This document shows positions 57,401-60,329 of a stretch of 64,000 bases of DNA, piece by piece (positions within the stretch are counted from its first letter, which is position 1; every line of letters begins with the position of its first letter). Origin of the DNA: Aphelocoma coerulescens. Lineage: Eukaryota > Chordata > Aves > Passeriformes > Corvidae. Under the pieces are notes generated by a model. It did no database searches. It saw only the letters and a program-made list of their open reading frames with translations, and had not been told where the DNA came from. The position numbers were made by a program, and so were the translations under genes. The DNA lies in NCBI RefSeq assembly GCF_041296385.1, contig NW_027183583.1, positions 144,336 through 208,335 on the forward strand, given 5' to 3'.

Positions 57401-60329
57401 CCCAAATTCACCCCAAAATCCCACCTGGGAATCCCGAAATCCACCTGGGAACCCCAAAATCCCCCAAATTCACCCCAAAATCCCACCTGGGAACCCCAAA
57501 ATGCCCCAAATTCACCCCAAAATCCCACCTGGGAACCCCAAAATCCCCCAAATTCACCCCAAAATCCCACCTGGGAACCCCAAAATCCCCCAAATTCACC
57601 CCAAAATGCCCCAAATTCACCCCAAAATCCCACCTGGGAACCCCAAAATCCCCCAAATTCACCCCAAAATCCCACCTGGGAACCCCAAAATCCCCCAAAT
57701 TCACCCCAAAATCCCCCAAATTCACCCCAAAATCCCACCTGGGAGTCCCGAAATCCACCTGGGAACCCCAAAATCCACCTGGGAACCCCGAAATGCCCCA
57801 AAATTCACCCCAAAATCCCCCAAATTCACCCCAAAATCCCCCAAATTCACCCCAAAATGCCCCAAATTCACCCCAAAATGCCCCAAATTCACCCCAAAAT
57901 CCCACCTGGGAGTCCCAAAATCCCACCTGGGAACCCCAAAATCCACCTGGGAACCCCAAAATCCCCCAAATTCACCCCAAAATCCCTCCTGGGAACCCCA
58001 AAATCCACCTGGGAACCCCAAAATCCCCCAAATTCACCCCAAAATCCCACCTGGGAACCCCAAAATCCCACCTGGGAACCCCAAAATGGCCCAAATTCAC
58101 CCCAAAATCTCCCAAATTCACCCCAAAATCCCACCTGGGAACCCCAAAATCCCCCAAATTCACCCCAAAATCCCACCTGGGAACCCCAAAGTGGCCCAAA
58201 TTCACCCCAAAATCTGCAAAATTCACCCCAAAATGCCCCAAATTCACCCCAAAATCCCACCTGGGAACCCCAAAATGCCCCAAATTCACCCCAAAATCCA
58301 CCTGGGACCTCAAAAATTCCCCAAATCCCCCCAAATTCCTAAAAAATCCCCATTTTTCCACCCCAAATCCTCCAAATCCCTCTCAGGACCCCCCAAACTT
58401 CCCAAAAAATCCCCAAAAATCCCCAAAAATCCCCAAAAAATCCCCAAATCCCCCCAAATCCCCCCAAATCCTCCCGAAATCCCCCCCAATTCCCCCCAAA
58501 TCCCCCCAAATCCGTCTCAGGACCCCCCAAACTTCCCCAAAAATCCCAAAAAATCCCAAAATCTCCCCAAATCCCCCCAAATTCAACCCAAACCCACCCC
58601 AAATCCTCATTTTTCCCCCAAAATCCACCCAAAATCCCCCAAAATCCCCCCAAATTCCCTCTCAGGACCCCCCAAACTTCCCAAAAACTCCCAAAAACTC
58701 CCAAAAAATCCCAAAATCTCCCCAAATCCCCCAAAATCCACCCCAAATCCCCCCAAAATCTCCATTTTTCCACCCAAAACCCCCCAAATCCCTCTCAGGA
58801 CCCCCCAAACTTCCCCAAAAATCCCAAAAAATCCCCCAAAAAATCCCCAAATCCCCCCAAATCCCGCCCAATTCCCCCCAAAATCCCCCCAAAATCCCCC
58901 AAAATCCCCCCAAATCCTCATTTTCCCCCCAAAAATCCCCCCAAATCCCTGTCAGAACCCCCCAAACTTCCCAAAAATCCCCCAAAATCCCCAAAAATCC
59001 CCCCAAAATCCCCAAATCCCCCCCAAATCCCCCCAAATCCCCCCAAAATCCTCATTTTCCCCCCCAAATCCCTCTTAGAACCCCCCAAACTTCCCAAAAA
59101 ATCCCCCAAAAATCCCCCAAAATCCCAAAAAATCCCCCAAAATCCCCCCCAAATCCCCCCAAAATCCTCATTTCCCCCCCCAAAACCCCCCAAAATCCCT
59201 CTCAGAACCCCCCAAACTTCCCAAAAATCCCCCAAAATCCAAAAAAATCCCCAAAAAATCCCAAAATCCCTCTCAGGATCCCCCAATCTTCCAAAAAAAT
59301 CCCAAAAAATCCCAAACAATCCCAAAATCCCCCCAAATCCCCCCAAAATCCACCCAAAACCCCCCAAATCCCTCTCAGGACCCCCCAAACTTCCCAAAAA
59401 ATCCCCCAAAAAATCCCAAAAAATCCCAAAATCCCCCCAAATCCCCCCCCAACCCTCATTTCCCCCCCCAAAATCCACCCAAAATCCCCCAAAATTCCCC
59501 CAAATCCCTCTCAGGACCCCCCAAACTTCCCAAAAATCCCCCAAAATCCCCCAAAATCCCCAAATCCCCCCCAAATCCCCCAAAATCCTCCCAAAATCCC
59601 CCCCAATTCCCCCCAAATTCCCCCAAATCCCCCCCAAATCCCCCCAAAATCCTCATTTCCCCCCCCCAAAACCCCTCTCAGGACCCCCCAAACTTCCCAA
59701 AAATCCCCCAAAATCCCCAAAAATCCCCAAAAAATCCCCAAATCCCCCCCAATTCCCCCAAAATCCCCCCAAAGTTCCCCCAAAATCCTCATTTTTCCCC
59801 CCAAAATCCCCCCAAATCCCTCTCAGGACCCCCCAAACTTCCCAAAAATCCCCCAAAATCCCCAAAAATCCCCCAAAAATCCCCAAACCCCCCAAAAATC
59901 CCCCCAAAATCCCCCCAAAACCCACCCCAAATCCCCCCAAAATCCCCCCAAAACCCACCCCAAATCCTCATTCCCCCCCCAAAACCCCCCAAAATCCCTC
60001 TCAGGACCCCCCAAACTTCCCAAAAAATCCCCAAAAACTCCCCCAAAATCCCAAAAAATCCCCAAATCCCCCCAAAATTTCCCCTCCCCCTCACCTGCGG
60101 CCTCTCCGCCTCCCTCAGCAGCACCGCGAGGCCTCGCGGCGCCTCCGGCTCCTGCAGCGCCTCTCGCAGGCGCGCCGTGGCCTGGAAAAGGCTCCAAACG
60201 CTCGGGAAAGATCCCCAAAATTCCCAAAAATTCCCAAATTCCCCCCAAAATTCCCGGTACCTGGCGAATCCCGGCGCTGTCGGGCTCCAGAAGCTCCGTC
60301 AGGAGCGGCTCCAGTGCGGCCGCCGCCAT
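3414..60329 (-). CDS. IPO4: IPO4 gene, importin-4: 28 coding exons, 3' end outside window
   Basis: Importin-4 is a cytoplasm-to-nucleus transport receptor of the karyopherin-beta family. From family knowledge it binds cargo such as histone H3/H4 and ribosomal protein S3a, releases it on RanGTP, and is built from HEAT repeats. Seen here: 28 minus-strand exons, all with GT donors and AG acceptors, joining in phase to about 1117 codons that follow human importin-4 in order, including the N-terminal Ran-binding half, acidic loops in exons 10 and 19, and C-terminal motifs EVRSNA, RVRDN and LPLSEDLEE. The human protein is about 1081 residues; the excess here comes from a repeat insertion in exon 25. 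The final roughly 40 codons and stop lie left of base 1. Introns range from 79 bp to 10.4 kb and are mostly satellite. The gene sits just downstream of NEDD8 in the same orientation. Confidence 0.97.
3490..4555. repeat. IPO4: Intron 27 proximal satellite, GGGGATTTTGGGGGAAAAAT
   Basis: A plus-strand G-rich array of about 16-20 bp units (GGGGAAAAATGGGGATTTT), starting just right of exon 28. It is the opposite strand composition to intron 28. Confidence 0.92.
4556..6778. repeat. IPO4: Intron 27 distal satellite, TTTTCCCTGAATTTCCCCC
   Basis: Units built from GAATTTTCCCTGAATTTCCCCCAA and AATTTTGTGTGAATTTTCC. The TTTTGTGTGAA marker recurs at irregular multiples of about 60-100 bp. Composition changes abruptly at about 4556 from G-rich to C/T-rich. 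Confidence 0.92.
6813..6908 (-). CDS. IPO4: IPO4 exon 27, residues 1065-1096
   Basis: 32 codons reading [19 protein letters not shown] then [13 protein letters not shown], matching human VLAALLHALPLKEDLEEWVTIGRLFSFLYQSSPDQ. Acceptor TACTGGTCAG is embedded in the decamer array; donor CGG|GTGAGG, phase 0. Confidence 0.96.
6909..7325. repeat. IPO4: Intron 26 decamer array CCAGTATAAA / CCAGTATAGA
   Basis: 10-bp units with invariant CCAGT and a variable 5-mer (ATAAA, ATAGA, ACAAA, ATGGA). It begins within a few bases of exon 27 and contributes to its acceptor region. Confidence 0.93.
7326..7815. repeat. IPO4: Intron 26 array CCCTCCCAGTC / CCCAATCCC
   Basis: 10-11 bp units CCTCCCAGTC with interspersed CCCCTCCCAATC. 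On the sense strand it reads GACTGGGAGG, a G-rich stretch downstream of the exon 26 donor. Confidence 0.93.
7829..7952 (-). CDS. IPO4: IPO4 exon 26, residues 1023-1064
   Basis: Contains [14 protein letters not shown], then [17 protein letters not shown] and APFEE, matching human LLFPLLARERHDRVRDNICGALARLLM. The RVRDN..GAL core is diagnostic. Acceptor CGCCTCCAG, donor GAG|GTACGG, phase 0 out. Confidence 0.95.
7999..8008. promoter_or_regulatory. CArG box CCTTATATGG in intron 25
   Basis: Perfect CC(A/T)6GG match inside the 117-bp intron 25, next to a GGGCGTGGCC element. The SRF-binding consensus is known; activity is unknown. Confidence 0.4.
8070..8803 (-). CDS. IPO4: IPO4 exon 25 with in-frame 21-bp minisatellite, residues 779-1023
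   Basis: Open across 734 bases. It starts [16 protein letters not shown] (human AEYDAMLLEHAGEAIPALA). It then runs through a 21-bp repeat encoding [14 protein letters not shown] heptads (about 8345-8660, with degenerate units to about 8735) and resumes importin sequence: [30 protein letters not shown], and [18 protein letters not shown] (human ADPEVRSNAIFGMGVLAEH). Phases fit the neighbours (0 in, 2 out; donor GA|GTATCC). I see no convincing GT-AG pair that would remove the repeat: the AGs ahead of RLFRR are CGGAAG with no pyrimidine tract. Either the repeat is translated, or a non-obvious intron splits this into two exons. Confidence 0.78.
8345..8735. repeat. IPO4: 21-bp minisatellite inside IPO4 exon 25
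   Basis: About 15 good units of 21 bp (plus strand GGGAATCCATTTCCGGTGTT-like), with degenerate units up to about 8735. The sense frame encodes GFPNTGN/S heptads without a stop or frameshift. Each unit carries TTCCGG, the ETS core. Confidence 0.9.
8812..9370. repeat. IPO4: Intron 24 array ACTGGGAGGG
   Basis: 10-11 bp units ACTGGGAGGG / ACTGGGAGGA with ACTGGGCTGA variants. On the sense strand each unit reads CCCTCCCAGT, a pyrimidine tract plus AG. The exon 25 acceptor (ACCTCCCAG) is the last unit of this array. Confidence 0.93.
9389..9433 (-). CDS. IPO4: IPO4 exon 24, residues 764-778 (probable)
   Basis: A 45-base exon reading [15 protein letters not shown], phase 0-0, at the place of the human acidic TACQDTDEEEEEEDDD segment. 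Acceptor ACCCCCCCAG is good; donor GAG|GTGGGG is weaker. Similarity is low, and the call rests on position, phase and splice sites. If skipped, the reading frame would still be open. Confidence 0.72.
9462..10822. repeat. IPO4: Intron 23 GC-box array, TTAAGCCCCGCCCCTCC
   Basis: Roughly 70 units of 17-20 bp combining TTAAG with CCCCGCCCC, CCACGCCCC or CCCCACCCC. Every unit contains a GC box or CACCC-type box. It fills nearly the whole 1395-bp intron. Confidence 0.93.
10829..11013 (-). CDS. IPO4: IPO4 exon 23, residues 702-763
   Basis: 62 codons. Contains [20 protein letters not shown], then a [17 protein letters not shown] stretch, and ends ALADVITGE; human has VLEALTGVLRSCGTLTLKPPGRLAELCGVLKAVLQ. 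The N-terminal part is shorter than human. Acceptor TTTCCCTGGCAG, donor GAG|GTGAGG, phase 0 out. Confidence 0.91.
11041..12300. repeat. IPO4: Intron 22 decamer array GGACCAGTAT / AAACCAGTAT
   Basis: More than 100 decamers with a CCAGT core; 5-mers ATGGA, ACGGA, AGGGA and ATAAA alternate. It starts about 30 bases from exon 23. Confidence 0.94.
12301..12476. repeat. IPO4: Intron 22 array CCCTCCCAGTC next to exon 22
   Basis: Short CCTCCCAGTT/C array abutting the exon 22 donor side. The junction from CCAGTAT decamers to CCTCCCAGT decamers is sharp at about 12300. Confidence 0.9.
12477..12552 (-). CDS. IPO4: IPO4 exon 22, residues 677-702
   Basis: Reads [16 protein letters not shown], then CGRGREPQT plus G, matching human CPHLNVRKAAHEALGQFCCAL. 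Donor G|GTGAGA, phase 1. An alternative in-phase AG six bases downstream would drop CQ. Confidence 0.92.
12556..12797. repeat. IPO4: Intron 21 array ACTGGGAGGG
   Basis: Mirror-strand form of the same decamer, upstream of exon 22 in sense direction, giving CCCTCCCAGT on the transcript. Confidence 0.92.
12804..12861 (-). CDS. IPO4: IPO4 exon 21, residues 657-676
   Basis: Reads [19 protein letters not shown], aligned to human VAFLPYMESVFEEVFKLLE. Donor GAG|GTGAGC, acceptor GGTCCCCAG, phase 0 out. It is a single short HEAT helix flanked on both sides by decamer repeats. Confidence 0.94.
12862..13155. repeat. IPO4: Intron 20 decamer array CCAGTATGGA / CCGGTATGGA
   Basis: Decamers organised into a repeated 60-70 bp block (ATAAACCAGT, ATGGACCAGT, ATGGACCGGT). 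This is a higher-order pattern also used in intron 16 at 20540-21130. Confidence 0.92.
13170..14040. repeat. IPO4: Intron 20 array CCCTCCCAGTCC
   Basis: CCTCCCAGT decamers with CCTCCCAAT variants and two embedded CCAGTATAAACCAGTAACCC insertions (about 13328 and 13591). It runs up to the exon 20 donor. Confidence 0.93.
14044..14121 (-). CDS. IPO4: IPO4 exon 20, residues 631-657
   Basis: Reads [20 protein letters not shown] then IAENC plus GG, matching human YSVENAFFDEKEDTCAAVGEISVNTS. Donor GG|GTAAAC, acceptor CCCCCCAG, phase 2 in and out. Confidence 0.91.
14216..14307 (-). CDS. IPO4: IPO4 exon 19, acidic loop, residues 601-631
   Basis: Reads [18 protein letters not shown], then [12 protein letters not shown] plus GA. 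It is the counterpart of the human SSSFLLFDDESDGEEEEELMDEDVEEEDD loop. Five GAC codons in a row form a short trinucleotide repeat. Donor GA|GTGAGAG, acceptor CCCCCCCAG, phase 2 out. Intron 19 is 94 bp. Confidence 0.93.
14332..15763. repeat. IPO4: Intron 18 decamer arrays (ATGGACCAGT, then CCTCCCAGT mixture)
   Basis: 14332-15258 is ATGGACCAGT / ATAAACCAGT / AGGGACCAGT. 15259-15715 mixes CCTCCCAGT, TTCATCCCAGT and CCAGTATGG. 15716-15763 returns to ATAAACCAGT at the exon 18 donor. No coding sequence seen. Confidence 0.92.
15764..15872 (-). CDS. IPO4: IPO4 exon 18, residues 564-600
   Basis: Contains [18 protein letters not shown] and [13 protein letters not shown], matching human SLFAALSGLMGEGLAPHLEQITTLMLLSL; the GEG.AP core is identical. 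Donor CTG|GTGAGT, phase 0. The acceptor (GTGTTCCCAG) sits beside a CCCTCCCAGT array that supplies its pyrimidines. Confidence 0.94.
15880..16490. repeat. IPO4: Intron 17 array ACTGGGAGGG with GATTTGGGGTTACTGGTTT spacers
   Basis: ACTGGGAGGG units interrupted about every 60-80 bp by GGATTTGGGGTTACTGGTTT. On the sense strand these are CCCTCCCAGT and AAACCAGTAACCCC, the same modules as in introns 13 and 16 but inverted. Confidence 0.92.
16545..17700. repeat. IPO4: Intron 17 satellite GGGGAATTTTGGGGAA
   Basis: GGGGAATTTTGGAGAAATTT-type units of 10-17 bp, diverged, G/T/A only on the plus strand. Confidence 0.92.
17701..20400. repeat. IPO4: Intron 17 higher-order satellite with TTGACCAATCTCAAACCATT
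   Basis: From about 17950, two alternating subunits give a period of roughly 370-390 bp. One has CTCAAACCATTTCTCC and TTTTTGCATTTTTT; the other has CATGGGATTTTCCCTCC and TTAACCATTTTTAACC. They share CCCACTGACC. Copies are seen near 18340, 18520, 18710, 18900, 19110, 19315, 19480, 19670, 19850, 20060 and 20220. Confidence 0.9.
20413..20521 (-). CDS. IPO4: IPO4 exon 17, residues 528-564
   Basis: Reads [17 protein letters not shown], then [19 protein letters not shown] plus AG, matching human VLARAVGEPMRPLAEECCQLGLGLCDQVDDPDLRR. Acceptor GGTCTCCGCAG (phase rules out the AG two bases later), donor AG|GTGAGA, phase 2. Confidence 0.92.
20525..21145. repeat. IPO4: Intron 16 decamer array ATGGACCGGT / ATAAACCAGT
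   Basis: Very regular decamers with CCGGT variants, arranged in 60-70 bp blocks. It starts at the exon 17 acceptor. Confidence 0.94.
21146..22178. repeat. IPO4: Intron 16 array CCCTCCCAGTC with AAACCAGTAACCCC modules
   Basis: CCTCCCAGT / CCCCTCCCAAT units. The CCCAGTATAAACCAGTAACC module recurs at about 21181, 21276, 21597, 21714 and 21829, giving a higher-order period near 115 bp or its multiples. Confidence 0.93.
22179..22277 (-). CDS. IPO4: IPO4 exon 16, residues 495-528
   Basis: Ends [16 protein letters not shown] then PHQLQAL plus G, matching human YFPAIMEHLREFLLT...IQSLETLG. The first residues ([10 protein letters not shown]) are weakly conserved and about five residues shorter than human, so the acceptor (CCCCCCCCAG) could be a few codons off. 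Donor G|GTGAGA, phase 1. Confidence 0.87.
22320..25875. repeat. IPO4: Intron 15 higher-order satellite GGGGGAATTTGGGGAATTTT
   Basis: Short GGGGAATTT/GGGGGATTTT units. A block beginning GGGGAGAAATTTTGGGGAA recurs at about 22890, 24186 and 25536, giving a higher-order unit of about 1.30-1.35 kb in nearly three copies. The last two copies look almost identical over long stretches. Confidence 0.92.
25876..27520. repeat. IPO4: Intron 15 satellite GGGGTGGTTTTTTGGGGTTT
   Basis: 15-22 bp units TTTTAGGGTTTCGGGGTGG. A block containing GGGTGCTTTTTGTGG recurs at about 26540 and 27305 (765-bp offset). It ends within a few bases of the exon 15 donor. Confidence 0.92.
27526..27639 (-). CDS. IPO4: IPO4 exon 15, residues 457-495
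   Basis: Contains [18 protein letters not shown] and [15 protein letters not shown], closely following human GPKVQPYLPELMECMLQLLR...AKELAVSALGAI. Phase 1 in and out; donor G|GTGAGC, acceptor GCTGCCCAG. Confidence 0.95.
27740..30190. repeat. IPO4: Intron 14 satellite CCCCAAATTTCCCCCCAAAATCC
   Basis: C-rich on the plus strand: CCCCAAATTTCCCC, CCCTCCCAAAAATCCC. Compositionally it is the reverse of the intron 15 array across exon 15. 27640-27740 is less repetitive. Confidence 0.92.
30198..30318 (-). CDS. IPO4: IPO4 exon 14, residues 417-457
   Basis: Begins [17 protein letters not shown] and ends [12 protein letters not shown] plus G, matching human SREVMPLLLAYLKSV...ACYALENFVENLG. Donor G|GTGAGC, phase 1. 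The acceptor (CACTGGGAGCAG) is purine-rich. Confidence 0.93.
30380..32140. repeat. IPO4: Intron 13 array CCCTCCCAGTCC with a 308-bp duplication
   Basis: CCTCCCAGT / CCCCTCCCAAT units with AAACCAGTAACCCCGAAT modules. 30832-31139 and 31140-31447 appear identical by eye, a recent tandem duplication of about 308 bp. Confidence 0.93.
32141..32249 (-). CDS. IPO4: IPO4 exon 13, residues 380-416
   Basis: Reads (R)[19 protein letters not shown] then [17 protein letters not shown], a HEAT repeat aligned to human RLLPPLLQIVCKGLEDPSQVVRNAALFALGQ. Acceptor GCCTCCGCAG, donor GAG|GTACTG, phase 0 out. The alanine run is GCG-encoded and suggests local codon-repeat drift. Confidence 0.95.
32252..32490. repeat. 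IPO4: Intron 12 20-bp array AGGCCACGCCCACCCTCCTC
   Basis: About 12 near-identical 20-22 bp units. Each contains CCACGCCCACC, a KLF/Sp-type motif (EKLF consensus CCNCNCCC). It abuts the exon 13 acceptor. Confidence 0.93.
32510..32609. promoter_or_regulatory. Two CArG boxes among CCACGCCC elements, intron 12
   Basis: CCATATATGG at 32510-32519 and CCTTATATGG at 32600-32609 are both perfect CC(A/T)6GG. CCATATACGG at about 32540 is one base off. Confidence 0.45.
32660..33640. repeat. IPO4: Intron 12 about 90-105 bp satellite (AAAATCCGAAAATTTCACCC)
   Basis: About 10 units, each with GAGAAAAATCCGAAA, TTTCACCCAAAATCGGCCCC, a GTCCCGGAAATGTC box and AAAATCCTCAAAAAAT. It is A-rich on the plus strand. 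Confidence 0.92.
33641..34660. repeat. IPO4: Intron 12 satellite CCCCAAAAATTCC with GAATTCTGAGAGCTCC module
   Basis: CCCCAAAAATTCC repeats punctuated by AATTCTGA(A/G)AGCTCCAAAATCC or AATTTTAAAAGCTCCAAAATCC about every 80-120 bp (33714, 33800, 33880, 33945, 34044, 34175, 34270, 34378, 34480). Confidence 0.9.
34752..34832. promoter_or_regulatory. Three CArG boxes CCATATAAGG with GC boxes, near exon 12
   Basis: CCATATAAGG at 34752-34761, 34772-34781 and 34823-34832, alternating with GCCCCGCCC. The first two lie in a 20-bp repeat. The last ends 13 bases from the exon 12 donor. Confidence 0.5.
34845..34954 (-). CDS. IPO4: IPO4 exon 12, residues 344-380
   Basis: Begins [15 protein letters not shown], continues [16 protein letters not shown] and ends ATLRQ plus CG, matching human MPMLEEALRSESPYQRKAGLLVLAVL...IRQR. 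Donor CG|GTGAGG, phase 2. The acceptor (CCCGGAAG|TTG) is pyrimidine-poor; the alignment with human fixes it. Confidence 0.92.
34955..35660. other. IPO4: Intron 11: polypurine tract, G17 run, possible cryptic exon
   Basis: Mostly non-satellite. It holds a purine-only stretch with AAGGAGAAGGAGAAGG (about 35040-35125), a run of 17 G at 35195-35211, and at 35396-35519 an exon-like segment with consensus splice sites, described in the findings. Confidence 0.6.
35661..35714 (-). CDS. IPO4: IPO4 exon 11, residues 326-343
   Basis: 18 codons reading [18 protein letters not shown], matching human VVDMLALHLPPEKLCPQL. Acceptor GGTCCCCACAG, donor CTG|GTGGGT, phase 0. Confidence 0.94.
35715..36340. other. 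IPO4: Intron 10: unique-looking sequence, no gene
   Basis: Weakly repetitive GGGGAAAATCC / GGGAATTTTCC-like sequence without clear periodicity. No coding signal beyond exons 10 and 11 was seen. Confidence 0.6.
36341..36493 (-). CDS. IPO4: IPO4 exon 10 with acidic loop, residues 275-325
   Basis: 51 codons. A hydrophobic helix ([17 protein letters not shown]) leads into an acidic, disordered-looking loop ([17 protein letters not shown]). This is the equivalent of the human EDQDSEEEELEIEL segment, which in importins usually helps in cargo release or autoregulation (inference). Donor CAG|GTAAAA, phase 0. Intron 9 is 87 bp. Confidence 0.95.
36581..36664 (-). CDS. IPO4: IPO4 exon 9, residues 247-274
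   Basis: 28 codons, as in human: [16 protein letters not shown] then [12 protein letters not shown], against human VARNVALGNAIRVRILCCLTFLVKVKSK. Donor AGG|GTGAGA, acceptor CACCCGCAG, phase 0. Confidence 0.96.
36800..37612. repeat. IPO4: Intron 8 40-bp minisatellite with CCATTG-TTTT-CAATGG palindrome
   Basis: About 20 units of 40 bp: GGGTAGACCTGGTGTCCCTG followed by (A/T)TTCTCCATTGTTTTCAAT. Unit boundaries form an inverted repeat CCATTGTTTTCAATGG. It is unlike the C/G-run satellites elsewhere and less GC-rich. Confidence 0.93.
37705..37806 (-). CDS. IPO4: IPO4 exon 8, residues 213-246
   Basis: 34 codons, as in human. Begins [16 protein letters not shown] and ends [10 protein letters not shown] (human AKACEALEALDELLES...). 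Acceptor TTTGTCTTCAG, donor CAG|GTAAGC, phase 0. Intron 7 is 82 bp. Confidence 0.97.
37889..37954 (-). CDS. IPO4: IPO4 exon 7, residues 191-212
   Basis: 22 codons reading [15 protein letters not shown] then ELLNMDE, matching human PLARMLVPKLIMAMQTLIPIDE in length and pattern. Acceptor TTTTCCCTCAG, donor GAG|GTGAAT, phase 0. Codon use is less GC-biased than in the distal exons. Confidence 0.96.
38095..38875. repeat. IPO4: Intron 6 array CCCCATTTTTATCCAAAAA
   Basis: 18-20 bp units CCCCCATTTTTATCCAAAA, highly regular. It ends abruptly at 38876. Confidence 0.93.
38876..39580. repeat. IPO4: Intron 6 array GGGGATTTTGGGTGGAAAAA
   Basis: 18-20 bp units of opposite strand composition, joined directly to the C-rich array. 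The two are roughly reverse-complement in layout (CCCC-ATTTTT / AAAAA-GGGG). Confidence 0.93.
39589..39768 (-). CDS. IPO4: IPO4 exon 6 (complete copy), residues 131-190
   Basis: Exactly 60 codons, the same as the human counterpart. It starts [17 protein letters not shown] and ends LGGTRT. Acceptor TTCCCTCCTGCAG, donor ACG|GTGAGTG, phase 0 at both ends. It is the only intact copy: four truncated copies of its first 122 bases lie upstream in intron 5 (40866-45683). Confidence 0.95.
40866..40987 (-). pseudogene. IPO4: Truncated IPO4 exon 6 copy 1
   Basis: Matches the first 122 bases of exon 6 plus its acceptor (CTGCAG) and about 45 bases of upstream intron. After codons for NSAGT the sequence switches at CCGGAACC to satellite. 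The remaining 58 exon bases and the donor are missing, and the sense strand has no GT for more than 300 bases downstream. Confidence 0.92.
42797..42918 (-). pseudogene. IPO4: Truncated IPO4 exon 6 copy 2
   Basis: Same 122 bases and same breakpoint as copy 1, and the same ACGTGGGCAC variant in the upstream intron. The acceptor is intact, the donor absent. Confidence 0.92.
44002..44123 (-). pseudogene. IPO4: Truncated IPO4 exon 6 copy 3
   Basis: Same 122 bases. The breakpoint flank reads TCTGGAAGG rather than TCCGGAAGG, and upstream intron ACACGGGCAC matches the functional exon. Confidence 0.92.
45562..45683 (-). pseudogene. IPO4: Truncated IPO4 exon 6 copy 4
   Basis: Same 122 bases and breakpoint, with upstream intron ACACGGGCAC. 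This is the copy nearest the exon 5 donor in transcript order, so it would be the first exon-6 acceptor met. Confidence 0.92.
48621..50200. repeat. IPO4: Intron 5 satellite GGGGCATTTTTGGGCTATTT
   Basis: 10-12 bp units GGGGCATTTTT, GGGCTATTTTT, GGGGTATTTTT, GGGCCATTTTT. Longer blocks such as ATTTCTGGGGTATATTTGGGG recur at about 360-370 bp spacing. It ends at the exon 5 donor. Confidence 0.92.
50209..50332 (-). CDS. IPO4: IPO4 exon 5, residues 89-130
   Basis: Contains [17 protein letters not shown], then [13 protein letters not shown] and PQKRE, matching the human LAQLSATIFRKEGLEAW...SPERE helix pair. Acceptor TTTTGCCCCCGCAG, donor GAG|GTGAGAG, phase 0 out. The plus-strand composition of the flanking arrays switches from G-rich (left) to C-rich (right) at this exon. 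Confidence 0.95.
50440..52670. repeat. IPO4: Intron 4 satellite CCCCATTTTTCCCCAAAAAT
   Basis: 16-20 bp units ATCCCCATTTTTCCCCCAAAA with ATTTTCACCCCCAAAAAT variants. C-rich on the plus strand. 52680-52797 switches to a short GGGGAATTTT array just before exon 4. Confidence 0.93.
52803..52844 (-). CDS. IPO4: IPO4 exon 4, residues 75-89
   Basis: A 42-base exon reading (R)[13 protein letters not shown] plus GA, matching human SLILTALQRETE. Phase is 2 in and 2 out; donor GA|GTGAGAG. The acceptor is a run of AATT units ending in TAG, continuous with the TTAATTAA satellite of intron 3, so it too lacks a normal pyrimidine tract. Confidence 0.9.
52845..56235. repeat. IPO4: Intron 3 satellite, about 100 units of 32-34 bp with TAATTAA and TTAATCA
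   Basis: The unit is CTCCCTAATTAACCCC followed by TTTAATCAGCCCCTCCC, highly uniform. Variants recur in blocks (for example CAGCCCCATCCCTCC at about 53475, 54185 and 54755), implying higher-order units of about 570-710 bp. It starts at the exon 4 acceptor. Confidence 0.95.
56236..56625. repeat. IPO4: Intron 3 about 60-bp repeat with CCATTGATTTCAATGG and GC boxes
   Basis: About 6 units: CCCTAAGCC(C/A)CGCCCC(CTTTTCCC) plus CCATTGATTTCAATGGG. The palindrome CCATTGA/TCAATGG is a close relative of the one in intron 8. It abuts the exon 3 donor. Confidence 0.9.
56630..56697 (-). CDS. IPO4: IPO4 exon 3, residues 53-75
   Basis: Reads [16 protein letters not shown] then PPELLQ plus two bases, matching the human IRQFAAVLTRRRL helix. 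Donor AG|GTGGGC, phase 2. The acceptor (GGGGTTCCCAG) has no pyrimidine tract and is the edge unit of the 42-bp satellite filling intron 2, so the splice signal is itself satellite sequence. Confidence 0.92.
56698..58310. repeat. IPO4: Intron 2 satellite CACCTGGGAACCCCAAAATCC
   Basis: Units of about 21 and 42 bp: CACCTGGGAACCCCAAAATC plus CCCCAAATTCACCCCAAAAT. On the sense strand each unit contains TTCCCAG|GTGGGA, resembling an acceptor fused to a donor. The exon 3 acceptor is its terminal unit. Confidence 0.94.
58311..60085. repeat. IPO4: Intron 2 satellite, about 130-160 bp unit with CTCAGGACCCCCCAAACTTCC
   Basis: About 13 occurrences of TCAGGACCCCCCAAACTTCC, between which CCCCAAAAATCCCC runs vary in length. 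The first unit starts at about 58380, the last at about 60000, and the array ends at the exon 2 donor. Confidence 0.92.
60095..60181 (-). CDS. IPO4: IPO4 exon 2, residues 24-52
   Basis: Begins [15 protein letters not shown] and ends LLREAERPQ: 29 codons, the same length as the human segment. It is part of the importin-beta N-terminal (Ran-binding) domain. Acceptor TTTTCCAG, donor CAG|GTGAGG, phase 0 at both ends. Intron 1 (60182-60260) is only 79 bp and free of satellite. Confidence 0.95.
60261..60329 (-). CDS. IPO4: IPO4 exon 1 (coding part), residues 1-23
   Basis: Reads [16 protein letters not shown] then DSAGIRQ, matching the human N-terminus (LEQLLRELLLPD pattern). The donor is CAG|GTACCG, phase 0. 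The start at 60329 was chosen because it aligns with the human start. An in-frame ATG at 60353 would add eight residues (MAAPTGCK). Both ATGs have A at -3 and G at +4, so the true start is undecided. Confidence 0.94.
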
